A stretch of DNA of 64,000 nucleotides from Rothia halotolerans (GTDB taxonomy: Bacteria; Actinomycetota; Actinomycetes; Actinomycetales; Micrococcaceae), in NCBI RefSeq assembly GCF_004136635.1, contig NZ_NOIU01000001.1:248001-312000 (forward strand). Direction: 5' to 3'. Shown piece after piece: positions 33,032 through 42,571 of the stretch. Both the position numbers and the translations under genes were made by a program. The notes below the pieces were generated by a model. The model was given only the letters and a program-made list of their open reading frames with translations, was not told where the DNA came from and searched no databases. Positions within the stretch are counted from its first letter, which is position 1. Each line of letters opens with the position of its first letter.

Positions 33032-34834
33032 TTAGTGCAGGCCGTTGAGCTCCTGGTGCAGGGCGCCGAGCATCGAGCGGGTCCCGCGGACCTCGATCAC
33101 GCGGATGCCCTCGGCCGGCTCGGCGAGCAGCTCGCGGAGGCGGGCGACGTCGAGGGCCCGGGTATAGCGGTGGCCGTATCCGGTCACGAGCCGCTCGATG
33201 TCCGCCTCGTGCGGGGTGCCGAAGAAGCGCTCGACGGCGCTCGTCCAGTCCTCCTGCTCCCCCACGCGGCCGTGCTCCAGGGTCGAGAAGATGCCGCCGC
33301 CGGCGTCGTTGAAGACCACGATCTGCAGGCGCGGGATGCGCTCGCCGGGGCCGAAGAGCAGGGAGCCGACGTCGTGCAGGAAGGTCAGGTCCCCCACCAG
33401 GAGCCGGACGGGCGCCCCCTCGGCGAGGGCGATCCCGCTGGCGGTGGCGATGGTCCCGTCGATCCCCGCGAGGCCGCGGTTGGCGTAGACGCGGGGGGCC
33501 GCGGCCGGGTCGACGTCGCCTGGCTCCGCCGCGAGGTCGAGGTCCCGGACCGCGTTGGAGGAGCCGGTGATCAGCGTGGCGCCGTCGGCCATCGAGGCCT
33601 GCCAGACGGCCCGGGCCACCTCGAGACCGCCGGGCACGCCCGCCCGTTCCCCGCTCGCCCCGCTGGCGAGCCGCACGAGCTCGTCCGCCCGGCGGTCCGC
33701 CGCATGCCACTCCTCGAGCCATCCCGGGGCGCCGAGGCCGGCGAACTCCGCCGCCTCGGCGAGGGTCCGCACGGGCCGCTCGCGGCGCAGCGCCGGGTCG
33801 GCCCAGGCCATCGGCCGCGGCAGGTAGATCACGGACTCGACGTCCTCGGAGTCCAGCAGCCGCGCGACCGGGCGGGAGAGCGTCGGACGGCCGAAGAGCA
33901 CGATGCGCTCGATCCTCTCGCCGAGGCCCCCGCCCAGCAGCAGCCGGTAGGCCGTGACCGCCGAGGACCCGGAACGGGCGTTGGAGGAGGGCTCGGCGAG
34001 CAGGGGCAGGCCCCGGGACTCGGCGAAGAGCCGCGCGACCGGGCCGGCGCCGTCGCCGGCGATGACCACGGTGCGGCGGGCGACGGCGTCCTCGGCCGCC
34101 GCGAAGGCGAGCGCGCGGGCCGCGGTGGGGTCCACGGCCCTCGGGGCGTCAGGCGCCTGGTATCCGGCGAGCGAGGAGGCCCACGCGCGCAGCGTCTCGC
34201 GCATCCGCGGCTCCGGGGTCAGGGGGTCGTCGAAGGCGACGTTGATCTGGACCGGACCCCGCGGCAGCTGCGAGGGGCTCTCCCAGTGCCGGGCGTCGCG
34301 GCCGGTCAGGGCGGCGAGGCAGGCGTTAAAGCCGGCCGTCTGCGCGCCGGGCTCCTCCTCGGGATAGGAGACGAGGTCCACCGAGGCGCGCGCGTGCTGG
34401 GCGAAGAGGCCGGGCTGCCGGGTGGTCTGGTTGGCCCCGGTGCCGCGCAGACGGGGCGGGCGGTCCGCGGAGAGGATCGCGAGCGGGGCCTCGGAGTGGC
34501 TCGCCTCCATCACGGCGGGCATCAGCTCCCCCACCGCGGTGCCGGAGGTGGTGACGACGCCGACCGGGCGTCCCAGCGCCTCGGCCAGCCCGAGGGCCGT
34601 GAAGCCCGCGCTCCGCTCGTCGATGCGCACGTGCACGGTCACGACGCCGCTCTCCGCCGCGGCCGCCAGGGCGTAGGCCAGCGGGGCTGAGCGCGAGCCG
34701 GGGGCCAGCACCACGTGGTCCATGCCGGAGCGGATCAGGGTGTCCAGCACCGAGACCGCCGTCAGGAAGGAGTCCGGCCCCGGCCGGGGGTCGCGGGGCA
34801 GGGCTGGGTCGGGGCTCGAGCTGGGGGTGGTCAC
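33032..34834 (-). CDS. menD: SEPHCHC synthase (menaquinone)
   Basis: A 600-residue thiamine-diphosphate enzyme joining isochorismate and 2-oxoglutarate to give 2-succinyl-5-enolpyruvyl-6-hydroxy-3-cyclohexene-1-carboxylate. APGSRSAPLA is near 44-53, the activating glutamate is E73 in RIDERSAGF, and the motif GDLTFLHDVGSLL with downstream VVFNDAGGGIFS binds ThDP/Mg. The GTG start has no ribosome site, but TAGAGT lies seven bases upstream. MenF, which would supply isochorismate, is not nearby. Confidence 0.95.
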   Translation of the reverse strand: MTTPSSSPDPALPRDPRPGPDSFLTAVSVLDTLIRSGMDHVVLAPGSRSAPLAYALAAAAESGVVTVHVRIDERSAGFTALGLAEALGRPVGVVTTSGTAVGELMPAVMEASHSEAPLAILSADRPPRLRGTGANQTTRQPGLFAQHARASVDLVSYPEEEPGAQTAGFNACLAALTGRDARHWESPSQLPRGPVQINVAFDDPLTPEPRMRETLRAWASSLAGYQAPDAPRAVDPTAARALAFAAAEDAVARRTVVIAGDGAGPVARLFAESRGLPLLAEPSSNARSGSSAVTAYRLLLGGGLGERIERIVLFGRPTLSRPVARLLDSEDVESVIYLPRPMAWADPALRRERPVRTLAEAAEFAGLGAPGWLEEWHAADRRADELVRLASGASGERAGVPGGLEVARAVWQASMADGATLITGSSNAVRDLDLAAEPGDVDPAAAPRVYANRGLAGIDGTIATASGIALAEGAPVRLLVGDLTFLHDVGSLLFGPGERIPRLQIVVFNDAGGGIFSTLEHGRVGEQEDWTSAVERFFGTPHEADIERLVTGYGHRYTRALDVARLRELLAEPAEGIRVIEVRGTRSMLGALHQELNGLH

Positions 34835-34847
34835 CCAAGCTACTCTA
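34835..34847 (-). promoter_or_regulatory. Leaderless menD promoter (-10 TAGAGT)
   Basis: Minus-strand TAGAGT (34842-34847) is separated by seven bases from the GTG start of menD; no Shine-Dalgarno sequence lies between. Confidence 0.5.
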
Positions 34848-34949
34848 CGCCGGTCCCGCGGGCGGCGGCGCCTCCTCAGGCGGTGAGGCGGGCTACTCCG
34901 GACGTCTGCAGCGAGGCTCCTCCGGAGGTCGCCGGGGGACGGGACGGCC

Positions 34950-35996
34950 TCAGCCGAGCAGATGCCCGGGCAGCTCCACGACCGAGCCGAGCACGGCGGG
35001 GCGGTGGCCCTCCGGGGCGGCGTCGCGCGGCAGGGACGAGGCGATCGCGATCAGGTCCATGCCCGCCCCGATGGCCGCGGCCCGGTCCGCCGCCGAGTCC
35101 CCCACGTAGACCGTGGACGCCGGCCCGATCCCGGACTCCGCCAGCCGCTCCAGGGCCGGCTCGAAGACCCGGGGATCGGGCTTGTGCCGCTGGGTCCGGT
35201 CCGCGCCCTGGATGATCTCGAAGCTGCCCAGCGGGAAGCCGATGGTGCGCATCTGCGCGCGGGCCCGGGCGGTGTTGGTCGAGGTCACGACGCCGAGCAG
35301 CAGCCCGGCCCCGGCCAGCCGCCGGACGGTCTCGATGGCGCCCGGGATCTCCGCCTTGGGATAGTGCGGCTCGAGCGCTTCGTTGTCCGCGCGCATCTGC
35401 TCCAGGGAGGCGGAGTTGCGGTACAGCTCGGTGATCATCACGTCGAAGGGCTTGCCCCAGGAGGCCTCGAGCTCGGCGTCGGTCAGCTCGAAGCCGTAGA
35501 ACTGCCGGGTCACCTGGCGGGCGTGCTCCCATTTGACCTCGCGGGTGTCCACCAGCGTGTCGTCCAGGTCGAACAGCACGGCCCGCGGGCGCGGCGCCTG
35601 CGAGCGGACCAGCCCCTGCCCGGCCAGCTGCTCGAGGACGCCGCGGGCGCCGTCGGACAGGGAATCCGCCTCGGCGAGCGTCACCCAGGCCAGCTCCTCG
35701 ATCTCGCTGTGCGGGGCCAGCGCGCCCCGGTGGGCGGCCTCGTAGCAGGTCATCCGGACCGTCAGGCCGGGCTTGCCGTGGGCCGGCGCCTCGTGGGTCA
35801 GCACGTGGCGCAAGGTCCCAGCCTCCAGCTGCGCGCCCACCTCCTCGCGCACCTCGCGGGTCAGCGCCTCGGCGTCGGACTCCCCCTCCTCGCGCTTGCC
35901 ACCGGGGAGGTAGAAGGCCTCGCGGCCCCGCGAGCGGGCGACCAGCAGGCGCCCGTCGAGCACGCAGATCCACGCGAGCTTGTCGATGACGGCCAC
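34950..35996 (-). CDS. NUDIX hydrolase-HAD hydrolase fusion
   Basis: A 348-residue two-domain protein. Residues 1-125 are a NUDIX hydrolase with a complete box from G33 to G54 (G-x5-E-x7-REVREEVG). Residues 135-345 are a HAD phosphatase with DLDDTLVDT (nucleophile D143, D145), VVTSTNT, RHKPDP and VYVGDSAAD. NUDIX enzymes cleave nucleoside diphosphate-linked compounds, and PGP-type HAD enzymes remove phosphate. The fusion could therefore act in two consecutive steps (inference). AAGGA lies six bases before the GTG. No frameshift is visible at the junction near residue 130. Confidence 0.88.
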   Translation of the reverse strand: MAVIDKLAWICVLDGRLLVARSRGREAFYLPGGKREEGESDAEALTREVREEVGAQLEAGTLRHVLTHEAPAHGKPGLTVRMTCYEAAHRGALAPHSEIEELAWVTLAEADSLSDGARGVLEQLAGQGLVRSQAPRPRAVLFDLDDTLVDTREVKWEHARQVTRQFYGFELTDAELEASWGKPFDVMITELYRNSASLEQMRADNEALEPHYPKAEIPGAIETVRRLAGAGLLLGVVTSTNTARARAQMRTIGFPLGSFEIIQGADRTQRHKPDPRVFEPALERLAESGIGPASTVYVGDSAADRAAAIGAGMDLIAIASSLPRDAAPEGHRPAVLGSVVELPGHLLG

Positions 35997-36077
35997 GGCG
36001 CGTCCTTCCGGTCGGGGAGAGTTTCAGGGTCCGCCGAAAGGATACTCCGCCCCGGGGCGCGCCGCGTCGCGCGTTCG

Positions 36078-38192
36078 CTAGGGCCGATACACCTGGACCA
36101 CCGCGGGGCGGGGTCCTGCGCTCTCGCCGGGGCCGGGACGGGCGCCCTCGGCCACGTAGTCCGGGAAGCGCGAGGTGGGCACGGCGTGCGAGCCCTCCTC
36201 GCCCGGGTGCTGGACCGAGACGTAGACCATTCCTTCCGCGTCGTGGACCACCGGGCCGCAGGTCTCCGCCTCGACCGGGACCGAGAGGAACTGCTCGACC
36301 CTCCCCCGCTCGCTCCCCTCCAGGCCGACGCGGAACAGCCCGTCGTTGTACCCGATGTTCGACGGCGCCCCGTCGGTGGAGATCCACAGCCGCCCCTCGG
36401 AGTCGAAGGCCAGGTTGTCCGGACACGAGATCGGCGAGACCTTCGAGCGGTCGAAGCCCGAGAAGTACGCCGACTCGTCCTCCTCCGGGTCCCCGCAGAC
36501 CAGCAGGATGCTCCAGCGGAAGCGCTCCGCCGTGGCCGCTCCGCGGTCCTCCGCGATCTCCAGGACGTGGCCGTCCCGGTTCTTGGCCCGGGGGTTCGCC
36601 TCGTCGGCCGGCAGCTCCTCGGACAGGCCCCGGTCCTTCGCGCCGCGGTCGGTGTTGTTGGTCAGCGCGACGTAGACCAGGCCGCTGGCGGGCGAGGGCT
36701 CGACGTCCTCGGGACGGTCCATCGCGGTCGCGCCCACGGCGTCGGCGGCGGCGCGGGTGTTGACCAGCACCTCGTCGACCGCCATGCCGGGGACCGCCGA
36801 GGCGCCGCCGCGGGTCAGCGGGATCCACTCGCCGACGCCGTCGAAGGCGCCGTCGGAGGGCAGCCGGCCCTCGCCGTCGATCTCCTCCGCCGGGGAGTTC
36901 CCCGAGAAGCGGGCGACGAACAGGTCTCCGTGGTCCAGCAGGGTCCGGTTGCGGGCCGCGTCGCCCTCGACGAAGGCGTCCCGGGAGACGAACTTGTAGA
37001 GGTACTCGAAGCGGCTGTCGTCCCCCATGTAGGCGACGACGCGGCCGCTGGCGGGGTCGACGCGCACGTTCGCGCCCTCGTGCTTGAAGCGGCCCAGGGC
37101 GGTGCGCTTGAGCGGCGCCGAGCCCGGGTCCTGCGGGTCCATCTCCACGATCCAGCCGAAGCGGTTGGCCTCGTTGCGGTACCCCTCCACGCCCAGGTTC
37201 CAGCGCAGCTGCACGCTCTCCCAGCCGTGGGGCGTGGGCGAGGCGGTGATCTCGTACCGCTCCTCCGCCTCGGTGGGGGAGCCGACGAAGTAGGTGTTGA
37301 CGTTCTCCTCCCCCGACAGCACGGTGCCCCACGGGGTGACGCCGCCCGAGCAGTTGTTGAGGGTCCCCAGCACGGTGGTCCCGGCCGGGTCCTCCGCGGT
37401 GCGCAGCAGCTCCGAGCCGGCGGCGGGGCCGGTGAGCCGGAAGGGCGTGTCCAGGTGGATGCGGCGGTTCCGCGCGCCGCCGACGACGTATCGCCACGGC
37501 GCCCCGACCCGCTCGCGGACCAGCTCCACCACCGACATCCCGTGGGCCGCCATCGCCGCCCGGCGCAGCTCCCGGCCCCGGGTGGACCACTGGGCCGCGG
37601 GGAACATGACCTCCTCGTTGGTGTACTCGTGGTTGCACACCAGCACGCCGGTCAGCGGATCCTCGGCGTCCGGGAGGATCGCCAGGAAGTCGTTGTTGTA
37701 GCCGAACTGGAGGGCCTGGGACTCGGCGGTCTGCTGCTCGGTGTCGAGGGCGGGAGCTCCCGGGAAGAGGGGGTCGCCCCAGCGGATGATCGGGTCCCAG
37801 GACCAGCCGGCCGGGACGGTCAGCTCGTCGACGTCGGCCGGGACCGGCGCGATCGGGCCGAAGGAGAACGGGAGGCCTGCGCCGCCGGGGCTCCCCGCGG
37901 CGCCCGCCGCCCCCGGCGCCGAGGCCCGGGCCGCCTCCGCGCCGCCGATCACCAGCGCCGCCGCCGCACCGAGCCCCAGCGCCCCGCGACGGGAGAGGCT
38001 GGCCTCCGCGACGTCCCGGAAGTACCCGTTACCGCTGGAGTTGGCGACCGGCTCCGCGCAGGCGTTGCCGCACTTCAGCAGGCAGGTGACGGCGGAGCGC
38101 TTGCCCCGCACGTGCTCGGCCATGGCCAGCGGCAGGCGCCGGGCCAGCGGCTGCGCGGTCTGGGCGGTCCCCGGGTCCAGGGGTGAGTTCAC
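36078..38192 (-). CDS. PhoX-family (DUF839) secreted phosphatase
   Basis: A 704-residue protein of the PhoX/DUF839 family, whose studied members are calcium- and iron-dependent phosphatases of phosphate esters. An unusual N-terminus (about 1-60) with the Cys-rich motif CLLKCGNAC precedes a twin-arginine signal LSRRGALGLGAAAAL. Such an extension before the Tat signal is normal in actinobacterial members. The beta-propeller part carries NHEYTNEE, GVTPWGTVLSGEEN and CPDNLAFDSEGRLW. The GTG at 38192 is chosen because AGGAGG lies six bases upstream. No pho box was recognised. Confidence 0.88.
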   Translation of the reverse strand: MNSPLDPGTAQTAQPLARRLPLAMAEHVRGKRSAVTCLLKCGNACAEPVANSSGNGYFRDVAEASLSRRGALGLGAAAALVIGGAEAARASAPGAAGAAGSPGGAGLPFSFGPIAPVPADVDELTVPAGWSWDPIIRWGDPLFPGAPALDTEQQTAESQALQFGYNNDFLAILPDAEDPLTGVLVCNHEYTNEEVMFPAAQWSTRGRELRRAAMAAHGMSVVELVRERVGAPWRYVVGGARNRRIHLDTPFRLTGPAAGSELLRTAEDPAGTTVLGTLNNCSGGVTPWGTVLSGEENVNTYFVGSPTEAEERYEITASPTPHGWESVQLRWNLGVEGYRNEANRFGWIVEMDPQDPGSAPLKRTALGRFKHEGANVRVDPASGRVVAYMGDDSRFEYLYKFVSRDAFVEGDAARNRTLLDHGDLFVARFSGNSPAEEIDGEGRLPSDGAFDGVGEWIPLTRGGASAVPGMAVDEVLVNTRAAADAVGATAMDRPEDVEPSPASGLVYVALTNNTDRGAKDRGLSEELPADEANPRAKNRDGHVLEIAEDRGAATAERFRWSILLVCGDPEEDESAYFSGFDRSKVSPISCPDNLAFDSEGRLWISTDGAPSNIGYNDGLFRVGLEGSERGRVEQFLSVPVEAETCGPVVHDAEGMVYVSVQHPGEEGSHAVPTSRFPDYVAEGARPGPGESAGPRPAVVQVYRP

Positions 38193-38284
38193 GGTGTTCC
38201 TCCTGCGGCTGGTGCGTGGGGCGGGGGATCGGCCCGCCGCCCACCATCCAAGCCGTCCGGCCTTGCCGAAGGGGAACGCCCCGG

Positions 38285-39313
38285 TTAACGCGGGCTGTCG
38301 GGCTGTTGGCCGGCCAGCTCGCCGTACGCCGCCGTCAGGCGCCGCAGCCACCACTCATGGCGCTCGGGGGAGGCCGCGTGGCGCTCCAGCAGCTCCGGCT
38401 CGGGCTCGGCCCGCACTACCGGCAGCCGGCCGTCCCGCGGGGTCAGGGGCTCGGCGACCAGGTCCGCGGTCAGCAGGGAGGCGGTGCCCAGACCGCAGGC
38501 GTGGGGCAGCTCGGGCAGGGCCGCCGCGAGCGCGAGCCCCGCGCTCATCCCCACGGAGGTCTCCAGCGCGGAGCTGACGACGGCGGGCAGCCCGGCCCGC
38601 TCGATCACCTCCAGCGCCGCCCGGACCCCGCCCAGCGGCGGCGCCTTGACCACGATCAGGTCCGCCGCCCCGGCCCGCGCCACCCGCACGGGGTCCTCCT
38701 CCTTGCGCACCGACTCGTCGGCGGCGATGGGCACCTCGATCCCGTCCCGGCACAGCGCCTCGCGCAGCCGGGCCAGGCCCTCGATGCCGGCCACCGGCTG
38801 CTCGAGGTACGCCGGCTCGAACTCCGCCAGCGCCCGCGCGGCCCGCAGCGCCTCCCCGTGGTCCCAGCCGCCGTTGGCGTCCATCTTCAGGACCGCGCGG
38901 GGGGCGGCCCGGCGCACGGCGCGCACGCGGGCGACGTCGTCCTCCAGGCCCTGCCCGCGCTCCGCCACCTTGACCTTGACCTCCCGGACCTCGCCCGGGA
39001 AGCGCTCCAGCACCTCCGCGACCCGCTCCGGGGCGACGGCGGGCACGGTCGCGTTGACCGGCACCTCCTCGCGCAGCGGCGCGGGGAAGCCTGCGAAGGC
39101 CGCCTCGATCGCGCAGGCGAGCCAGCGGGAGGACTCTGCGGGCCCGTACTCCAGGAAGGGGCAGAACTCGCCCCAGCCGGCCGGCCCCCGGAACAGCAGC
39201 GCCTCCCGGTGCTCGACGCCGCGGAACCGCACCCGCAGCGGCACCGAGACCACCCTGGCGGTCTCGAGGAGGGCGGGAAGCGGAGGCAGGTGTTGAGGCG
39301 TCATGGTTACCAT
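38285..39313 (-). CDS. menC: o-Succinylbenzoate synthase
   Basis: A 342-residue enolase-superfamily enzyme dehydrating SHCHC to o-succinylbenzoate in menaquinone synthesis. The catalytic elements are visible: the second-shell lysine pair in EVKVKV, the metal ligands in KMDANGGW and YLEQP, then AADES and the general base lysine in IVVKAPPLGG. The ATG at 39313 has GAGGGG about eleven bases upstream; the ATG at 39304 is almost as good. It lies between the PhoX gene and a divergent PAP2 phosphatase gene, apart from menB and menE. Confidence 0.9.
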   Translation of the reverse strand: MVTMTPQHLPPLPALLETARVVSVPLRVRFRGVEHREALLFRGPAGWGEFCPFLEYGPAESSRWLACAIEAAFAGFPAPLREEVPVNATVPAVAPERVAEVLERFPGEVREVKVKVAERGQGLEDDVARVRAVRRAAPRAVLKMDANGGWDHGEALRAARALAEFEPAYLEQPVAGIEGLARLREALCRDGIEVPIAADESVRKEEDPVRVARAGAADLIVVKAPPLGGVRAALEVIERAGLPAVVSSALETSVGMSAGLALAAALPELPHACGLGTASLLTADLVAEPLTPRDGRLPVVRAEPEPELLERHAASPERHEWWLRRLTAAYGELAGQQPDSPR

Positions 39314-39450
39314 GGTGCACCGGGCCCCTCGCCGACGGCGAGCGCCCAGGCAACGTCCAGCCAAATCGCGCGATACGGGCAGGTTCTCCTGGCATCGTCG
39401 GGATGGATATTTGAGCAGGTCATGCGTCGATACACTGTGGGGGGAGACCC

Positions 39451-40389
39451 ATGGACGGGAAGGTGGTGAGCTCCGGGCCGATGAGCACCGATCCGCAGTA
39501 CGGAGCGTCGGGACAGCCCGCCCCCCGCCCGGGCGTCGGCGCCGTGCTGAAGCACCTCGCCGCGATGGGCCTGATGGTCGCGGGGCTCGTCCTCACCGTC
39601 TGGGCCTTCCTGTTCACCTCGACGGGCCAGTGGATCGACGAGACCGCGCTCTCCGAGGTCAGCGGGGCCCTGATCCGCTACAGCTCCCCCTCGACGGATC
39701 TCCTGGACGCCCTCCCCCTGATCTCAGGCATCCTGGCGGTGCTGGGGATCGCGCTGGTGCTCGTCCGGCGCCACCGCTTCGTCCCCGCCCTGGTGGGCCT
39801 GCTGATGGCCGGAGGAGCCAACGCGACCACCCAGCTGCTCAAGCACTCCATCCTGGAGAAGCCCGACCTGGGCATCCAGGACGCGACCATGAACTCCCTG
39901 CCCTCGGGGCACACCACCTTCGCAGCGGCCGCGGGCGCCGCCCTGTTCCTGGCGGCGCCGAAGCGCTGGCGCCCGGCAATGGCGGTGCTCATGGCCGCGC
40001 TGGCCATCATCACCGGCGTCGCGACCGTGATCAACGCTTGGCACCGGCCGGCCGACGTCGTCGCGGCGCTGTTCGTCGTCGGCGCCTGGACCGTCCTGGG
40101 CCTGCTGATCCTCCGCTTCCTCCCCGCCGAGGCCCGCGACACGGCCAGCACGCGGCACTCGGGCATGCTGCTGATCCCGCTGTTCGTGATCGTGGGGCTG
40201 TTCATGGCGTTCTGCGCCGGGGCCACCTACGTGGTCGCGGCGAACCAGCACTTCGCCGGGGCCGCCCTGCTGGGGAGCCTGTGCCTGATCGGCGCCGTGG
40301 GGCTGCTCACCAACGCCGTGCTCGTGGGCCTGCTGAGGATGGGCAGGCCGGCTTCGGAGAGGGCCTACACCAAGGTCTGGACCTACTGA
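39451..40389 (+). CDS. PAP2-family membrane phosphatase
   Basis: A 312-residue membrane protein with about seven helices. The PAP2 motifs are present: KHSILEKPD (first), SLPSGH (second) and INAWHRPADV (third, with the catalytic histidine). Members remove phosphate from lipid phosphates such as undecaprenyl diphosphate or phosphatidate on the outer membrane face. The substrate here is not determinable, though the closeness of menaquinone and isoprenoid genes makes an isoprenoid phosphate attractive. GGGGAG lies five bases before the ATG. Confidence 0.88.
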   Translation: MDGKVVSSGPMSTDPQYGASGQPAPRPGVGAVLKHLAAMGLMVAGLVLTVWAFLFTSTGQWIDETALSEVSGALIRYSSPSTDLLDALPLISGILAVLGIALVLVRRHRFVPALVGLLMAGGANATTQLLKHSILEKPDLGIQDATMNSLPSGHTTFAAAAGAALFLAAPKRWRPAMAVLMAALAIITGVATVINAWHRPADVVAALFVVGAWTVLGLLILRFLPAEARDTASTRHSGMLLIPLFVIVGLFMAFCAGATYVVAANQHFAGAALLGSLCLIGAVGLLTNAVLVGLLRMGRPASERAYTKVWTY

Positions 40390-40477
40390 GCCGCTCGGCG
40401 GACGGGACCCGCAGAAGGCGGACGCGGCGGCCGGACGCACGGGTCCTTGGGCCCCCGGCGTCGGCCCGGCAGAGCCG

Positions 40478-41383
40478 CTAGAGCGCCTCGCCGCGGGTGA
40501 TCGGCCCGGTCAGGCCCTCGGGGGTCTCCTCCGCGACCATGTCGTCGCTGGCCAGGCCGCGGGACTTGAGCCATTCGAGGCGGTCCAGCAGGATCCTGGT
40601 CACCCCGGCCTCGTAGGGCAGCTTGTACATCGCCGCCGTGGTGGGACCGGCCTGGGGGTTCGCCGCGGAGGCGGAGATCCTGTCGATCGCCTCGCGCATG
40701 GTCTCCGACTGGCGCTGGACGAAGGCCCGCTCGACCGGCGTCCCGTGCCCGGGCACGAAGACCCGGTAGCGGTCCAGTCCCGCGACCGTCAGGAGAGTCT
40801 GGACCCACATCTCGGGGAAGGAGTCGTCGAAGGCGGGGTCCGCCCCCTGCTCGACGACGTCGCCGGTGAACAGGACCTCGTCGACGCCGACGAAGACGTC
40901 GTTGTCGGTGTGCCCGAGCCCGAGGTAGAACAGCGTCACGGCCCGGTCCCCCAGGTCCACCCGCGTGAAGGAGGCACGGCCGCCGTCGCCCGGCAGCAGC
41001 CGGGTGGGCAGCACGATCCCGGTGTTGGGGCCCTGCTGGTGGGCCATCTCCGGCTCCAGGGTCTCGACGTACCCGCGCTGCTGGTCGGCGTAGCGCGTCA
41101 TGGCGCGCAGGGCCTTGGGATGCGCCCAGAAGTCGGTGACCCCGTCGGCCTCGAACACCGCGTTGCCGAAGAAGTGGTCGAAGTGCGCGTGGGTGTTGGT
41201 GACCACGAAGGGGAGGTCCGTGATGCGCCGCGCGGCGCGGAAGATCTCGGCGCCCTGCCGGGGCCCGGCCCCGGTGTCGACGACCATGGCCTTGTCCCCG
41301 CCCACGATCAACCCGGTGTTGAGGCGGTAGTTATCCGTGGCGATGACGTAGATGCCATCGGCGATCTCATGTGTACGAGCCAT
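40478..41383 (-). CDS. Metallo-beta-lactamase-fold hydrolase
   Basis: A 301-residue cytoplasmic MBL-fold hydrolase. The zinc motif is NTHAHFDH (HxHxDH, near residues 62-69), followed by GLGHTDNDVFV, FTGDVVE with its bridging aspartate, and the C-terminal histidine in VPGHG. The fold covers thioesterases, lactonases and glyoxalase II; the substrate cannot be told. A DHNA-CoA thioesterase role would fill a gap in the men pathway, but that enzyme is usually hot-dog fold, so I do not assign it. The start is at 41383. Confidence 0.8.
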   Translation of the reverse strand: MARTHEIADGIYVIATDNYRLNTGLIVGGDKAMVVDTGAGPRQGAEIFRAARRITDLPFVVTNTHAHFDHFFGNAVFEADGVTDFWAHPKALRAMTRYADQQRGYVETLEPEMAHQQGPNTGIVLPTRLLPGDGGRASFTRVDLGDRAVTLFYLGLGHTDNDVFVGVDEVLFTGDVVEQGADPAFDDSFPEMWVQTLLTVAGLDRYRVFVPGHGTPVERAFVQRQSETMREAIDRISASAANPQAGPTTAAMYKLPYEAGVTRILLDRLEWLKSRGLASDDMVAEETPEGLTGPITRGEAL

Positions 41384-41491
41384 AGCCCTACGGTACTTTA
41401 TCCTGGCGTTGCCGAGGGATAACGCGTGTCATGGGCGCCCGGCGGCACGCCGCGCGGCGGTAGGACGATGACCGTCCGGTAGCTGGCTACC

Positions 41492-42571
41492 ATGGGGGCT
41501 ATGCCCGCCCCGACCTCCCCCGCCCCTCATCCCGCGCCGACGCCGCCCGGGGCCGGGCGCTACGCCCCCTCGCCCTCCGGGGACCTGCACCTGGGCAACC
41601 TGCGCACGGCGCTGCTGGCGTGGCTGTTCGCCCGCGGCACGGGGCGCCGCTTCCTGCTGCGGATCGAGGACCTCGACCGCGTGCAGGAGGGGGTCGCCGA
41701 GCGGCAGGTCGAGGACCTGGCCGCCCTCGGCATCGACTGGGACGCCGAGCCGCTGGTCCAGTCCGCGCGCTCGGAGGCCTACGCCGGCGCCGTCGAACAG
41801 CTGCGGGACCGCGGACTCGTCTACGAGTGCTACTGCACGCGGCGGGAGATCCAGGAGGCCGGCTCCGCCCCGCACGGCGCGCCGGGCGCCTACCCCGGCA
41901 CGTGCCGCCGGCTGACGGAGGCCCAGCGCCGCGAGCGCGCCCGGCACCGGCCGGCGGCCCTGCGCCTGGCCGCGCAGGAGGCCCAGTGGACCGTGACCGA
42001 CCGCTACGCCGGCAGGTGCACCGGCGCGGTGGACGACGTCGTGCTGGTCCGCAACGACGGGCGCGCGGCCTACAACCTGGCGGTCGTGGTGGACGACGCG
42101 CACCAGGGGATCGACCAGGTGGTCCGCGGCGACGACCTGCTCTCCTCCGCCCCGCGCCAGGCCTACCTCGCGCACCTGCTCGGCCTGCCACAACCCTCCT
42201 ACGTCCACGTCCCCCTGGCCCTGAACGCCAAGGGCCGCCGACTGGCCAAGCGCGACGGCGCGGTGACGCTGAGGCAGCTGCGCGAGGCCGGCGTCGGGAC
42301 CGATGAGGTAGCGCGGCTGATCGCCTCCTCCCTCCCGCTGCCGCCCCGTCCCGGGCCCGGGGCCCCGTTCCTGCCGGGAAGCGCGGGGCAGATGCTGGAG
42401 GTCTTCGACCCGGCGGGGCTCTCCCGCGAGCCGTGGGTCCTGCGCGACCCGGTCGAGGAGGCCGCCCGGCTCCGGGCGGAACCCGGCGGCACAGTGCCCG
42501 GGACGCCGCAGGCCCCTTCCCCGGACCATCCCTCCGGGCAGACGACCCCCGCCCGAGGAGGCGATTCGTGA
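41492..42571 (+). CDS. gluQ: Glutamyl-Q tRNA(Asp) synthetase
   Basis: A 359-residue paralogue of glutamyl-tRNA synthetase lacking the anticodon-binding domain; it charges queuosine in tRNA-Asp with glutamate. The HIGH-like motif is [17 protein letters not shown], the zinc site uses the cysteines of CYC and the later YPGTC, and the KMSKS-like loop is LAKRDGAV. The C-terminus is about 60 residues longer than usual and low in complexity. A six-base inverted repeat directly precedes the ATG. The EamA gene overlaps its stop by four bases. Confidence 0.9.
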   Translation: MGAMPAPTSPAPHPAPTPPGAGRYAPSPSGDLHLGNLRTALLAWLFARGTGRRFLLRIEDLDRVQEGVAERQVEDLAALGIDWDAEPLVQSARSEAYAGAVEQLRDRGLVYECYCTRREIQEAGSAPHGAPGAYPGTCRRLTEAQRRERARHRPAALRLAAQEAQWTVTDRYAGRCTGAVDDVVLVRNDGRAAYNLAVVVDDAHQGIDQVVRGDDLLSSAPRQAYLAHLLGLPQPSYVHVPLALNAKGRRLAKRDGAVTLRQLREAGVGTDEVARLIASSLPLPPRPGPGAPFLPGSAGQMLEVFDPAGLSREPWVLRDPVEEAARLRAEPGGTVPGTPQAPSPDHPSGQTTPARGGDS

